Shown piece by piece: positions 45,001-53,738 of a stretch of DNA of 64,000 nt. The DNA comes from Bdellovibrionales bacterium (lineage in GTDB: Bacteria; Myxococcota; XYA12-FULL-58-9; SYDY01), in assembly GCA_005801425.1 (NCBI GenBank), contig SYDY01000026.1, positions 1 to 64,000 of the forward strand, in the 5' to 3' direction. A model generated the notes under the pieces. The model was not told the DNA's origin. It was given only the letters and a program-made list of their open reading frames with translations, and did not search any database. Each line of letters begins with the position of its first letter. The stretch's first letter is position 1. Made by a program: the position numbers and the translations under genes.

Positions 45001-45099
45001 GGCCCAGGTGCGCAATGGTGCATCACCGATGGTGATATTCGTCGTGCTGAAGGCGATGATTACGTGACGGTGTATGGTTCGCTGCGCGAAGGGCAATAA
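42046..45099 (+). CDS. Large secreted protein with Ig-like N-part and possible TULIP (BPI-like) C-part
   Basis: The 1017-residue protein has a short signal sequence (MRSRVLVLIAALIQWHCSSA) and a strong GGGGGGGGGA site before the ATG. The first ~470 residues contain four Ig-like units. Residues ~600-1010 lack known motifs but show RPEDRAPFAIALSDDVLNQVLW, a helix, and VPLPVLNISKLIGLDG, a pattern like the second half of BPI/LBP-type lipid-binding TULIP domains. This is a fold-level guess; the Ig-like part is more certain. It could be an envelope lipid carrier or a surface protein. It is followed by a repeat-rich intergenic stretch. Confidence 0.5.
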   Translation: MRSRVLVLIAALIQWHCSSADNIFVPYDAPDLIDSRTVETLPISVNVFAGGVAQVRCVIRRDGEWLQNEIPSLLVEPAPRSISTEADGSASFVAEVSGEYRARCGTSDGIVVDQRGVGVHVTALAPITMDTALAAPEVQLGVAVQVTCSGFDPYGNPSLPSDVDLQVPEGALGAEADIETRYRVRGLALGEQQVACRYGHVVDATPATLWVRAGLPYSIDTEVSKLELAPAEVTPVTCIVRDALGNALEGIATEVRVLQLTGSGPRQRPDLIYQRNFSSTEAMTYAVYCTMPALAASDTTPVEVVVNAGLAHTWVIQLPEQDCYWQGRALPFDVRVFDRYGNTVPDPRVHVYSTSGPGFSVDYEAGVRLLQEADYVVVFELLDPKDDDSSIQTMAIPLRADSTPPRVKVLNMDRGAMLETGNFDPSPVTWSMSASDGLSGVRNVMVNGQSHPEHARDMNTVTWSIETQAPWGLSSIWSTVDDACGNRTLFSQSVMRSPAYYGVTTQNDPASHVTSGVMARLRQEVLDDSNRNDLDDLATVAEHALERIDFNKVVPPGTVLVDKKMDRECDGFWGKPEYSFLMSRWGEWPFIMGKPKVTSARFLDNGLHFGINAGPISFPIDIDSLRSYSCEFWLPTDISLGDHRFAVEADNVRADIEFTIGVRDGKAYVASRDVDLDTDGLTIDFDCPGWIDWLCDGFGSIVGFFAKNAIEKAVEKGIASKLPDVLTGFIDNFSIAKSIDLPSPLQGALVIQSGLDEAAFTTSDGGYGDLGLHMQVHPKALAVNMDPPKGPVRGRRTFHAFRPEDRAPFAIALSDDVLNQVLWSIWAAGGFEITDLTSVMNVGGRANLEGVEVNIKAMLPPVVMPGDAAYPFHVAMGDVLIEAWLDPGVVSGRLTGQRIRVFAYLSAQLAGDIRFDPVRGSLSTNLRDAPSIYVDVVELDDMGYQARVSSFLAELFSIAMPSLLHSVIGSVPLPVLNISKLIGLDGPGAQWCITDGDIRRAEGDDYVTVYGSLREGQ

Positions 45100-45134
45100 A
45101 CCATTGAGAACGAAAGCTCATGTCGATTGTCTTT

Positions 45135-45196
45135 TGTAGGGGCCGTTCGTGAACGGCCCGTTTCTCTCATAGGGCGGTTCGCGAACCGCCCCTACA
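45135..45196. repeat. Palindromic GTAGGGGC element pair
   Basis: TGTAGGGGCCGTTCGTGAAC then GGCCC, a short spacer, and GGGCGGTTCGCGAACCGCCC with CTACA. Spacer is only about 11 bp. Confidence 0.88.
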
Positions 45197-45232
45197 AAAA
45201 CATGCACGCAAGAACGATGTTATTTTTAGAAC

Positions 45233-45272
45233 CCGTCATTGAGAGGCCGGTGACTCGGGCTCGCAATGACGA
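45233..45272. repeat. Imperfect CGTCATTG...CAATGACG repeat
   Basis: CGTCATTGAGAGGCCGGTGA ends TCGCAATGACG. Inverted ends of 8-10 bases frame a GC-rich middle. It is a different sequence from the GTAGGGGC family. A further 70 bp to the next gene shows no feature. Confidence 0.6.
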
Positions 45273-45342
45273 ACATTTTGTTTTGCGGGGGCTATAATAC
45301 CTAAAAATTGACAAATTTGATCACCGCGCCATTCTCTCCGCC

Positions 45343-46314
45343 ATGATGTTGACCATCACAGCACTCATCGCATTACTGTCGAGCTCTACAACTGAAACAA
45401 TCGAAAAATCGGCTGAAGTACCCAAGCCACAAGGCCCATGGGCTTACGCGCTTAATTTCGGGAGCAACGTTGCGTACAGTCACAGCAGTGGTGTTGTGGG
45501 CACGCCCAACGGATCGACGTTCAAGCTTGGTCTTCAGATCGATTCCAGTGCCACGTGGACACATCAATCGCACAAAGTCGCAAGTACATTTGAAGTCAAC
45601 GAATCGTTCAGTAAAACACCGCAGCTCAGTCCATGGTTGAAAGCGTTGGACACTTTCAAATTCACAACCATGTACACCTATGCGCTGCCTCGTGTGCCTT
45701 GGCTTGGTCCTTTTGTTGGGTTTGCTCTGCAAACCCAAGCATTGCCAGGATTCAATATAAGCAGCAGCGATACCAACGTTGTGAGAATTCGATCCGATGG
45801 TATTCAGGAAGAGCAAGTCTATGCGGCGCAACACCGCATCCCACTTACCGGTGCTTTTGAACCGTTGCAATTGCGTGAAAGCACGGGATTTTCTGCAACA
45901 GCGGTTGAACGTACAGCATTGAATGTACAGGTCAATTTGGGTCTTGCGACGCAGCAAATTCTGGCACGCCACGGGTATGTTGTTGATGACGATGCACAAA
46001 CCAGTGATCTCGAATTGCGTCAACTTCAATCACAGTACCAGACCGGTGCTGAATTCACGATGAAAGCCTCTGGCGAATGGCACGAACGATTGAGTTACAA
46101 AGCCGAAGCCAATGTGCTCCAGCCTTTTTATAGCAGCGATGGACGACAGGGACTTGATGCTTTGCAGGCAGAATTTAAAGCGACGTTTTCGGTCAAAGTG
46201 ATTCAATGGATTTCCATCGATTACATTCTGATGGCAAAACGTGTTCCAAGTATTCTTTCCAATTGGCAGATACAAAATGGGTTGGTTCTTACTGCCAAGT
46301 ATCAGATTTTTTAG
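45343..46314 (+). CDS. Probable outer-membrane protein, unknown
   Basis: The 323-residue protein starts with a short hydrophobic signal (TITALIALLSSSTT). The body alternates polar and aromatic residues (WAYALNFGSNVAYSHSSG, FKLGLQIDSSATWTHQ, LSYKAEANVLQPF) and ends WQIQNGLVLTAKYQIF, with a final aromatic residue as in OM barrels. It resembles DUF3078-type proteins in outline only. Function unknown; two ATGs are available at the start. Confidence 0.65.
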   Translation: MMLTITALIALLSSSTTETIEKSAEVPKPQGPWAYALNFGSNVAYSHSSGVVGTPNGSTFKLGLQIDSSATWTHQSHKVASTFEVNESFSKTPQLSPWLKALDTFKFTTMYTYALPRVPWLGPFVGFALQTQALPGFNISSSDTNVVRIRSDGIQEEQVYAAQHRIPLTGAFEPLQLRESTGFSATAVERTALNVQVNLGLATQQILARHGYVVDDDAQTSDLELRQLQSQYQTGAEFTMKASGEWHERLSYKAEANVLQPFYSSDGRQGLDALQAEFKATFSVKVIQWISIDYILMAKRVPSILSNWQIQNGLVLTAKYQIF

Positions 46315-46339
46315 AACTTGAATCGATCAAGTGTTCTTT

Positions 46340-46440
46340 TGTCGGGGCGGTTTGTGAACCGCCCTTCCGAAAACGTCATCCCCGCGAAAGCGGGGACCCA
46401 ATTCAAAATCCGCACGGGCGCTTCACGAAGCGCCCCTACA
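46340..46440. repeat. GTAGGGGC element pair with nested dRS3-like element
   Basis: TGTCGGGGCGGTTTGTGAAC and GGGCGCTTCACGAAGCGCCC with CTACA frame a spacer that holds a full 27 bp CGTCATCCCCGCG...GGGGACCCA element (46374-46400). The nesting shows the 27 bp element moved in later. Located between convergent genes. Confidence 0.9.
46374..46400. repeat. dRS3-like 27 bp element, intergenic copy
   Basis: Core CCCCGCGAAAGCGGGG is palindromic and differs from 1189-1215 at two positions. Confidence 0.85.
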
Positions 46441-46490
46441 TCAGAACAATAATGGGTTCGTCTTTATAGCGTTTCACCACGCCCTAATAT

Positions 46491-46976
46491 TCAATACGTT
46501 GTTTTAACAACAAGATTGAGCTTGATCCATTCGGAACGATGGCGATCGTTGGTGATCTTGATCTGCACATCTTGTCTGTTTTTTTCCACGGGAACACCAT
46601 GCGAAAATTCTGCACTGAAAGATCGCGATCCGCCCAACATACCACCGCTTGACCATGGTGTGATGTGCATTTCAAAATCGGCTTGCGGAGCGCCACGTCC
46701 ACCTAAACGCACGGCTTCGGGTTCATGGTTGCGCAATGATTTGAGATCGTTCACGAATACTTGGGGTCCGCGAGGTGCCGGCATCCCAGGACCTGTGATT
46801 TGTGGCATTTTGTTATTGTAAATGTACATCTCTTTTTTAGGTACACGTTTGTATTTGCTTGCATGCGTTCCATTGCCAATGCCACCACAGATATCGGGAT
46901 GCGCGGCGACGGGACGCACGCGACTGCCGTTGCCACCACAGATATCCGGACCACTGATTCTTTGTGTTGCTGACAT
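46491..46976 (-). CDS. Unknown protein with two PDICGG motifs
   Basis: The 161-residue protein lacks a signal sequence. Its first 45 residues hold two repeats of the form PDICGGxG, also seen as a direct DNA repeat (TTGCCACCACAGATATC). Residues 75-160 are more regular (EAVRLGGRGAPQADFEMHIT, KNRQDVQIKITNDRHRSEWIKLNL). AGGGGGG stands just before the ATG at 46976, so the longer reading to 47018 is rejected. It faces the next gene. No family recognised. Confidence 0.6.
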   Translation of the reverse strand: MSATQRISGPDICGGNGSRVRPVAAHPDICGGIGNGTHASKYKRVPKKEMYIYNNKMPQITGPGMPAPRGPQVFVNDLKSLRNHEPEAVRLGGRGAPQADFEMHITPWSSGGMLGGSRSFSAEFSHGVPVEKNRQDVQIKITNDRHRSEWIKLNLVVKTTY

Positions 46977-47199
46977 ATTTCCCCCCTGAGATTGATTGTA
47001 TTTTCTATGTGAAAACACACCTCAATGTATCGGGATATATTTTGTCTTGTTGCAATAAACCGAATCAAACTGTCAGAAGCATTGAATCAGCGATCGTCGA
47101 TTCTCACATTGCATTGCTGACCTTTATTTAAAGTATTGACAACGAAAGGACCCGTGTTGGTTAAGTAAATCCCTCTTAATCTATTGGAGGCGCTTCAGT

Positions 47200-48315
47200 A
47201 TGGGATATCTTGTTGTACCCAATCATCCCAATATGTGCATGAATGCAACGTATTGTGCCTACCCATCCGGCGGAACACATTTGTGTGGTGATCCTCCGTG
47301 GGTGCCTTTTGACCCAACGAGTCCTTTTTGCGATCAATTTATTTTAACAACACGTCCGGAATTGCTTGTGACGCCCGAAGGTTTGCCCAATGAAACATTT
47401 TTGGGACAAGCGGAAGTGCGCGCAAAAAATCCCAATGCCAACCACGGCATTTTCGGTTTGCGTGATGTTGAAACGGTCATGAAGCAATACCAAAATTCAT
47501 GGCGATGGATGTCTGATGCAGGCAAACTGATGCTGCTCGGGCGTTTGAATGACGCCAGTGCATATCGCGCAGATCGGGAACCACCGATCCCCGCAATCAC
47601 AGGAATGAGTGTCACCAGGTTCCTTGGGCGTGTTGGAGAAATTCAAACAGCCAAGCCACTGGATGCTGCACAGGGTTTGGGAACATTGCCGCCTAAGCCC
47701 TTGCATACGCGCGGTGTGGGATGTCCTGTTGTTTTCGAAAGTCACGAACGATGGTCAGGCGCATTGCCGGCGTCCCTTCAGGATATCACACTCGGTTACA
47801 TGCGTTTGGGGCCTGGCGCAGCCGATACAGCGGCAGGGGCTGCTTTGCTCTTTTTAACAGACAGGGATCAGGGTGGGGATATCGGATCGGTATTTTTAGG
47901 TTTTGGTCATACCTACAGTGCCAGTGGAACCGATCAAACATTGGCTGGATTAAGCGCCGTCAATGAAACACTCGGTGCCATGGTTTTTCATGCTGGTGAT
48001 TCACTGCGTGGGATCAATTATTCAAACACAAGTTGGCCTTCGGATCTGCGTAAAATACTCAATGGCGAAGGTTGTATCGCGACTATCACAGGAGAAGGGT
48101 GGAGCATTGAGGTTCGGCGTCATCCCGATTACAAGGCCCATCTTTCAGGAATGAACGATCTGTTGCGTTTTCCACACCCAGCCCATTTTAATTGGATGTG
48201 GCAAACGGGCTTTACTGCGGTGGCCGCTACCCTTGTTGCAGGCGGTGTGTGGCTCACACAACGTCTTTCAAAATGGTATAGCAGCGTTCCTACGACGAGA
48301 GATTCACAAAATTAA
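47200..48315 (+). CDS. Unknown protein with C-terminal membrane anchor
   Basis: The 371-residue protein has no signal sequence; its only membrane helix is at about 330-350 (TGFTAVAATLVAGGVWL), so it may be tail-anchored with the main part in the cytosol, or exported another way. The N-terminal 45 residues contain five Cys (MCMNATYCAYPSGGTHLCGD). No domain recognised. GGAGG precedes the ATG by nine bases. Codon use and content differ from housekeeping neighbours, and it sits beside two other unknown genes. Confidence 0.65.
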   Translation: MGYLVVPNHPNMCMNATYCAYPSGGTHLCGDPPWVPFDPTSPFCDQFILTTRPELLVTPEGLPNETFLGQAEVRAKNPNANHGIFGLRDVETVMKQYQNSWRWMSDAGKLMLLGRLNDASAYRADREPPIPAITGMSVTRFLGRVGEIQTAKPLDAAQGLGTLPPKPLHTRGVGCPVVFESHERWSGALPASLQDITLGYMRLGPGAADTAAGAALLFLTDRDQGGDIGSVFLGFGHTYSASGTDQTLAGLSAVNETLGAMVFHAGDSLRGINYSNTSWPSDLRKILNGEGCIATITGEGWSIEVRRHPDYKAHLSGMNDLLRFPHPAHFNWMWQTGFTAVAATLVAGGVWLTQRLSKWYSSVPTTRDSQN

Positions 48316-48369
48316 TATTCATATAAAAAGTAATCAACAAAGCCTATAGGTTTGCCGATACTTCGCGCC

Positions 48370-49290
48370 ATGGGACGAACACCAAGCATCCAAAGAAACG
48401 CCACGACCACTTACGCACAAAATAAATATGCAAGAAAGCAAAGCGAAGCCGCATACCCCCAACGGGGCACATGGCAACATCGTGTGAAAAGCGATGCTTT
48501 ACGCCCCACAAGAGATACATGCCAATCATTTTATGGGAAAACCCCTGAAGCCTCATACTGCTCTGTGCTCACCCCCACCCCCCAAATCTTTAGAAAAAAT
48601 TGCTCATATTTTGATTCTAATTTTTATGGGGTACCCTACGCTTCTTACGAGGGACCATGCCCACCCGCAAATACCGCCAACGTTAAATGCTGGGGTAGTG
48701 TAAGTACCTCCACGATGCGCGCCCGCTTGAATTGCCTACCACCCCCACCGGAAGACGAGAGAGATGAGAAGCGGCACGCCATGATCTTTGGTGCCTCTTT
48801 GGCAACGTTTCTCCTTATTGTGGGCGGCGTTATCGTGGTGCGCGCAAGAAGGTCCTGTCTAAGGGAACAGGCGCGAGAAGCTGCTCGAAGGGAAGCGGGG
48901 CGAGAGTTACCATGGGCTGACTTGCAAACATTTGCGCCTATCGCAGGCGATTCGCCCGCGCTGCTTCGCAATTTGTTAACGGACAACTGTCCTATCGCAA
49001 TGGATCGTAACGGCCTATGGTGTGCTGTGCGTACACCAGGCGTTGTTCATTTTATGATTTATGATCAGGTTGTGCGCATGCCTCGCGTAGACGGAGCTCA
49101 GATACGTCATCCGCTGAGGCAAGATCAGTCATTCAATGTTCGCACCGATATGTACAAACTGGATACGGTGGCCATCGCTGCCATCGAAGCACATCTTGCT
49201 GTCCCACGTCCTGCAACAATACTTGCTGAAGCAGCACGCGATGTTTCAGTAATTATCCTAACTGACACGATTGGAGAATCGGCGGTTTAG
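48370..49290 (+). CDS. Unknown protein with central membrane helix
   Basis: The 306-residue protein has a Cys-rich first part (about 45-125), one membrane helix (about 137-158, ASLATFLLIVGGVIVVRARR), a basic helical stretch and a C-terminal ~110-residue domain (LLTDNCPIAMDRNGLW, HPLRQDQSFNVRTDMYKLD). The last region has a faint likeness to U-box domains, but this is weak and I would not rely on it. TTG at 48352 is an alternative start. Directly follows the gene at 47200. Confidence 0.55.
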   Translation: MGRTPSIQRNATTTYAQNKYARKQSEAAYPQRGTWQHRVKSDALRPTRDTCQSFYGKTPEASYCSVLTPTPQIFRKNCSYFDSNFYGVPYASYEGPCPPANTANVKCWGSVSTSTMRARLNCLPPPPEDERDEKRHAMIFGASLATFLLIVGGVIVVRARRSCLREQAREAARREAGRELPWADLQTFAPIAGDSPALLRNLLTDNCPIAMDRNGLWCAVRTPGVVHFMIYDQVVRMPRVDGAQIRHPLRQDQSFNVRTDMYKLDTVAIAAIEAHLAVPRPATILAEAARDVSVIILTDTIGESAV

Positions 49291-49316
49291 GTTTCAAAAT
49301 AAAATGTTCGTTTTGA

Positions 49317-49384
49317 TGTAGGGGCGGACCCCTGTGTCCGCCCTTGTTCGTGATGAGGGCAGACACGGGGGTCTGCCCCTACAT
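49317..49384. repeat. GTAGGGGC element, CAGAC variant
   Basis: TGTAGGGGCGGACCCCTGTG, then TCCGCCC, a 15 bp spacer, and GGGCAGACACGGGGGTCTGC with CCCTACA. Lies between two convergent genes. Confidence 0.9.
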
Positions 49385-49409
49385 GAAAGGCTCAATCGAA
49401 GCGCAATCC

Positions 49410-50825
49410 TTAGATCAATCGCTTGATCCAACGCGTTTTGGCATCGCTGTACGGTGGATAGCGCAGCGGGGGTTCCATGCCAAAGGGCTTTCGCATCACG
49501 CTCTTCATGTGGCTGAACGTATCGAAGCTTGTCTTGCCATGATAAGCACCCATGCCGCTTTCGCCGACGCCGCCAAAGGGCAGATTGTGTCCGACTGCGT
49601 GGCTTAAGCATTCATTGATGCATACGCCACCGGAGCTTGTTCGTCGCACAATGTCATCGGCGAGTGCAGCATTGCCGGTGAAAATGTACAATGCGAGTGG
49701 CTTGGGACGCGCACGCACAAACTGAATCGCTTCTTCGGCATTGTCGATGGCAATCACAGGCAAAATTGGACCAAAAATTTCTTCTTGCATCACGGGCGCA
49801 TCGGGCGACACATCGGCAAGGACAGTTGGTGCAATAAATCGATCTTCACCGGATGTTTCACCACCTATGACCACGCGACCGTCGCGGAGTAATTTGCATA
49901 ACCGTTGATGATGACGAAGATTCACGATGCGTGCGAAATCGGGACTTGTACGCGGTGTGCTGCCGTAAAACTGGGTGATGTATTTTTTAATGGCTTGCAA
50001 GAGGGGCTCTTGCAAACTTTTTTCAACCAACACGTAATCGGGTGCGATGCACGTCTGCCCTGCATTGAAAAATTTACCCCAAACAATGCGGCGTGCCGTG
50101 ACATCGATGTCGGGTTGATCGAGTACGATACATGGGCTTTTACCCCCCAATTCAAGCGTCACGGGCGTTAGATGTTTGGCTGCCGCAGTCATCACAATAC
50201 GACCGACGGCTGTGCTTCCTGTGTAAAATATCGTGTCGAATCGTTCAGCAAGGAGGGCAGTGGATGTTTCGATGCCGCCGTTGATGACGCGAATGGCATC
50301 GGGATCAAGATAGGCTTCACACAATTCGGCCATGAGGTCGGCGGTATGGGGTGCAAGTTCCGATGGTTTGATAATCGCACAATTGCCGGCCGCAATGGCG
50401 CCGACCAAGGCACTGAAAGCCAACTGCACGGGATAATTCCACGGTGCGATAATCAACGCCACACCAAGAGGTTCAGGTTGGATGTATGAACGTGCGGGTT
50501 GAAATGCCACGGGCACCAAAACGTTTCGTGCTTTGGTCCATGTTTTGAGATGCTTGAGCGCATATTGTGCTTCGCTCACCACCGCATGAATTTCACCTGC
50601 CCAGGCTTCGAGATAGGGTTTTCCCAAATCATCGGCAAGTGCCTTAACGAGGCGATCTTCTGCTTCGTGCATCATGCGTATTAACGCGTTCAGTTGTTTG
50701 CGACGCCACGCGAGTGATTTTGTGATCTCTGCATCAAAGGTTTTACGCAGTGTGAGAAGGGCAGGCCCTATCTCTTGTTCGATGGTGGGCAATTCGTTCG
50801 TGACAGGTGTTGCAAGCATGGCCAT
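49410..50825 (-). CDS. Class 3 aldehyde dehydrogenase
   Basis: The 471-residue enzyme fits the ALDH3 (fatty or coniferyl aldehyde) group: PWNYPVQLAFSALVGAIAAGN, LELGGKSPCIVL (Glu), NAGQTCIAPDYVLV (Cys near 247) and PFGGVGESGMGAYHG. It oxidises aldehydes with NAD(P)+. AAAGGA precedes the ATG. The substrate is unknown; ALDH3 enzymes often act on long-chain or aromatic aldehydes. Confidence 0.92.
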   Translation of the reverse strand: MAMLATPVTNELPTIEQEIGPALLTLRKTFDAEITKSLAWRRKQLNALIRMMHEAEDRLVKALADDLGKPYLEAWAGEIHAVVSEAQYALKHLKTWTKARNVLVPVAFQPARSYIQPEPLGVALIIAPWNYPVQLAFSALVGAIAAGNCAIIKPSELAPHTADLMAELCEAYLDPDAIRVINGGIETSTALLAERFDTIFYTGSTAVGRIVMTAAAKHLTPVTLELGGKSPCIVLDQPDIDVTARRIVWGKFFNAGQTCIAPDYVLVEKSLQEPLLQAIKKYITQFYGSTPRTSPDFARIVNLRHHQRLCKLLRDGRVVIGGETSGEDRFIAPTVLADVSPDAPVMQEEIFGPILPVIAIDNAEEAIQFVRARPKPLALYIFTGNAALADDIVRRTSSGGVCINECLSHAVGHNLPFGGVGESGMGAYHGKTSFDTFSHMKSVMRKPFGMEPPLRYPPYSDAKTRWIKRLI

Positions 50826-50834
50826 AACAATCCT

Positions 50835-51320
50835 TTACAAGGGAAGAAGGTTCTGTCCAGGACCGCGCAGTCTCCAGGCAAAGCCCATCTTCGTTTTGGC
50901 GGCAGCGGTGGCCAGTTTATCTGCATATTCGTTCTCTGCAACCCCTGAATGGCCCGGTACATAACGTAAACTCCAATTGGGGACCGATGCGAGGGCATTT
51001 TGCACGTGTCGGATTAAATCGATGTTGGCTTTGGCACGCCATCCTTTGCTGAGGACACCAATCGCATAGGTACTATCGGTATGGATCACACAGCCTTGTC
51101 CTGGGTACACGGCAGCAACGCGCTCGGCAGCACGCATAATACCGGAAAGCTCTGCAATGTTGTTGGTTCCCTCGCCAAGATATTCCGCGTATTCCCAAGC
51201 CTCGCCATCCAGCTTAATAACAACCCCAAGGCCTGCGGGGCCGGGATTGTATCGACAGGCACCATCGGTATACGCGATCACTGGGATTTGCATTGGGTTC
51301 ATAGTATCGTAGAGCGGCAT
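50835..51320 (-). CDS. rnhA: Ribonuclease HI
   Basis: The protein degrades RNA in RNA-DNA hybrids. Catalytic motifs: YTDGACRYNPGPAG (Asp), NNIAELSGIMRA (Glu), IHTDSTYAIGVL (Asp) and VPGHSGVAENEYADKLA (His, Asp). The ATG at 51320 is preferred since the longer reading overlaps the divergent transporter; ATGs at 51302 and 51293 are alternatives. It ends 10 bp before the aldehyde dehydrogenase start. Confidence 0.92.
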   Translation of the reverse strand: MPLYDTMNPMQIPVIAYTDGACRYNPGPAGLGVVIKLDGEAWEYAEYLGEGTNNIAELSGIMRAAERVAAVYPGQGCVIHTDSTYAIGVLSKGWRAKANIDLIRHVQNALASVPNWSLRYVPGHSGVAENEYADKLATAAAKTKMGFAWRLRGPGQNLLPL

Positions 51321-51370
51321 CTCTTGGCCATTGTGTGCCAATAAATGACCAAAAATTGGGTAAAAGACAT

Positions 51371-53680
51371 ATGCATTTAAACAACGAATCAAAGTTTTCA
51401 CGGCTGGGACGCATACTTTTGAAGCATCCTGCGTGGGTTTGGGTGGGTGTTATCGCCATATCGTTGGCCTGTGCGCATCAAATTCATCACAAATTGGTGT
51501 TGGATTCGAGTCCCGAAGCGTTTGTTCCTGAAAACTCCCCGGCACAGAAAGCTTTAGAGAAATCACGTGCCATTTTTGGCAACGACGACATTATTTTGGT
51601 GATGGCCAAAGGCGATGTCTTTTCGCTTCCGTTTTTGGATGCTTTGAAACAGCTTCAAAACAAATTTTCAGATCTCAAACGAAAAGATATTGGTGTTGTC
51701 GCCGTAGGCCACAACGAGAAAGTTTTTGAAGAGATCACATCGCTGGTGAATGTGCTGGGGCCTTCTGAAGAGCCTATGCAAGCCTTCAAAGTGCGCGTGC
51801 TTGCCAACAGCATGTTGGTGGACAATGTGGTGAGCGCCGATGGACATTTTGCTGCCATGGCATTGCGTATTCCATCTCTATCGCCTACGGACGGTCAGCT
51901 TCTTGCTGATGCCGTCAGCGATATTGCGAAAAAGACAACTCGCGACGATTTTTCTCTGACGGTTGCAGGCATGCCTATTCTGAATGCCAATCTGAATACG
52001 ATGATCAATATTGATCTGCGTAAAATGCTGTCGCTTGCCGGTCTTTTGATGGTTGGATTTTTGGTCGCCATGCTGCGTGAGATCCGATCGGTGATGGGCT
52101 CTTTTATCGTCGTTGGTTTATCTGCACTGTGGACATTCGGTTTTATGGCGTTTGCAGGATATCCCGTCACGTTGATGTCCAACATGCTGCCTGCATTTCT
52201 TACATGTGTGAGTATCGGCAATTCGGTGCATTTGGTGAGTATCTTTCAGGATCGACGTCGCAAGGGCGCGAGTGATCAGGATGCCATCTGCATGGCGCTT
52301 GGCAGTGCGGGCGAGCCGATTGTGTACACAAGTTTGACCACCATGGTGGGCCTGCTGTCTTTGCGAACGTCGAGCATGGAAGCGATTTCACAAATGGGAA
52401 CCGCAGGCGCGGTGGGTGCAGGTATTTCGGCTTTGCTTGCATTTCTCGTGTTGCCGATTGCATTGCGCAATGTTCACATCAATACCACCCCAGAAGATCA
52501 CAGAGGTAGGGTTGACCGCAGTTTGATGGCGGCACTTGATCTCAGCTTCACGAAGCGAGGCCGTGCAGGTGTTCTCATCGGTGCGCTGATTATCGCCATT
52601 GTCTCGGTGATAGGGATGCGTCGTTTGGAATTGTATCACGACCCACTCAGTTGGATGCCCAAGGGCAATCCATTGCGTGAAGCGTTTATGGAAATCGACA
52701 CGCATATGGGGGGTGTGGCCCAAATGACGATGCTAGTAGAAACCAAAACAGATCAAGGATTGAACGACCCCGAATTGCTCAAAGCGCTGTCTGCGATGAG
52801 TGCAGAGATTGCGGCATATGTGTATCCCAAAGATGGACAATCGCTTGTAACCCATCAAGGGGGATTTCTTGCACTCGTCGAATCGACCTATCATACGATG
52901 ATGCCTGGCGCAGATGTGAATGTGTTGTTCGACAATCCACAAATGCTTACGCCTGTTCTTGGTGGTTTAAAAGCCTCGAACGATCCGATGCTTCGCCGTT
53001 ATATCACAGAGGATTTTAAAACAGCGCAATTGCAGTTCCGTATTCGTTGGCGTGATGCAAGTGCCTACGAGGCATTCTCCAAACATACCCAAGCGGCCAT
53101 CGATAAACATATTGGGTCGCGCGCTACCATCTCACCGACAGGTGTGGTGTATACACTTGCCAGCAGTATTGCGGTGTTGATCGGAAATTTGGTGTCATCG
53201 TTTGGCATAGCACTTGTGATGATTACAGCGCTGCTCATGATGGCTCTTCGCAGTGTACGTTGGGGGCTTGTTGCGATGATCCCCAATCTTTTACCCATTA
53301 TGATGGTGCTCGGCATGATGGGTTTTTTGGGTATTCCTATTGATATGATGAATTTGCTCATCGCATCGATTGCCATCGGTATTGCCGTGGATGACACCAT
53401 CCATTTTGTGCATCATGTGCGTGTGGGCATAGCCGCCGGCAATACACTCGAACATGCCTTGCATCAGTCCATGCATGATTCAGGGCGCGCCATTGTAGCA
53501 GCCAGTGTGGTGCTTATCGCAGGGTTTGGCATTTACACGGCTTCCTCCATGACCAATCTTCAACGGTTTGGACTGTTGGTCGCGTGCACTATCTTTTTTG
53601 CGCTGATCGCCGATCTTGTTTTGTCACCGGCTGTTCTGCGCTTTTTCTTTTTGGATAAAAAGGTGCCAGTGAAAAAGTAA
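51371..53680 (+). CDS. RND-superfamily MMPL/patched-type transporter (second copy)
   Basis: The ~769-residue protein has the same plan as the first copy, with TM4 motif SIGNSVHLVSIFQ and TM10 motif AIGIAVDDTIHFVHHV. It is not within an obvious lipid operon; it is divergent from rnhA and ends before the Calx-beta genes. Cargo unknown. The GTG at 51335 is a possible upstream start. Confidence 0.88.
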   Translation: MHLNNESKFSRLGRILLKHPAWVWVGVIAISLACAHQIHHKLVLDSSPEAFVPENSPAQKALEKSRAIFGNDDIILVMAKGDVFSLPFLDALKQLQNKFSDLKRKDIGVVAVGHNEKVFEEITSLVNVLGPSEEPMQAFKVRVLANSMLVDNVVSADGHFAAMALRIPSLSPTDGQLLADAVSDIAKKTTRDDFSLTVAGMPILNANLNTMINIDLRKMLSLAGLLMVGFLVAMLREIRSVMGSFIVVGLSALWTFGFMAFAGYPVTLMSNMLPAFLTCVSIGNSVHLVSIFQDRRRKGASDQDAICMALGSAGEPIVYTSLTTMVGLLSLRTSSMEAISQMGTAGAVGAGISALLAFLVLPIALRNVHINTTPEDHRGRVDRSLMAALDLSFTKRGRAGVLIGALIIAIVSVIGMRRLELYHDPLSWMPKGNPLREAFMEIDTHMGGVAQMTMLVETKTDQGLNDPELLKALSAMSAEIAAYVYPKDGQSLVTHQGGFLALVESTYHTMMPGADVNVLFDNPQMLTPVLGGLKASNDPMLRRYITEDFKTAQLQFRIRWRDASAYEAFSKHTQAAIDKHIGSRATISPTGVVYTLASSIAVLIGNLVSSFGIALVMITALLMMALRSVRWGLVAMIPNLLPIMMVLGMMGFLGIPIDMMNLLIASIAIGIAVDDTIHFVHHVRVGIAAGNTLEHALHQSMHDSGRAIVAASVVLIAGFGIYTASSMTNLQRFGLLVACTIFFALIADLVLSPAVLRFFFLDKKVPVKK

Positions 53681-53738
53681 TCGACAAGCGCATTTATATA
53701 TTTCCATGCTACAATTGATTGAACTGTGGGGGTGTAAG

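Noticed and set aside
48370-49290. U-box E3 ligase call
   Set aside because: Only a loose pattern (CPIAMD, HPLRQDQ); key hydrophobic positions do not line up well, so it is not used as the gene name.
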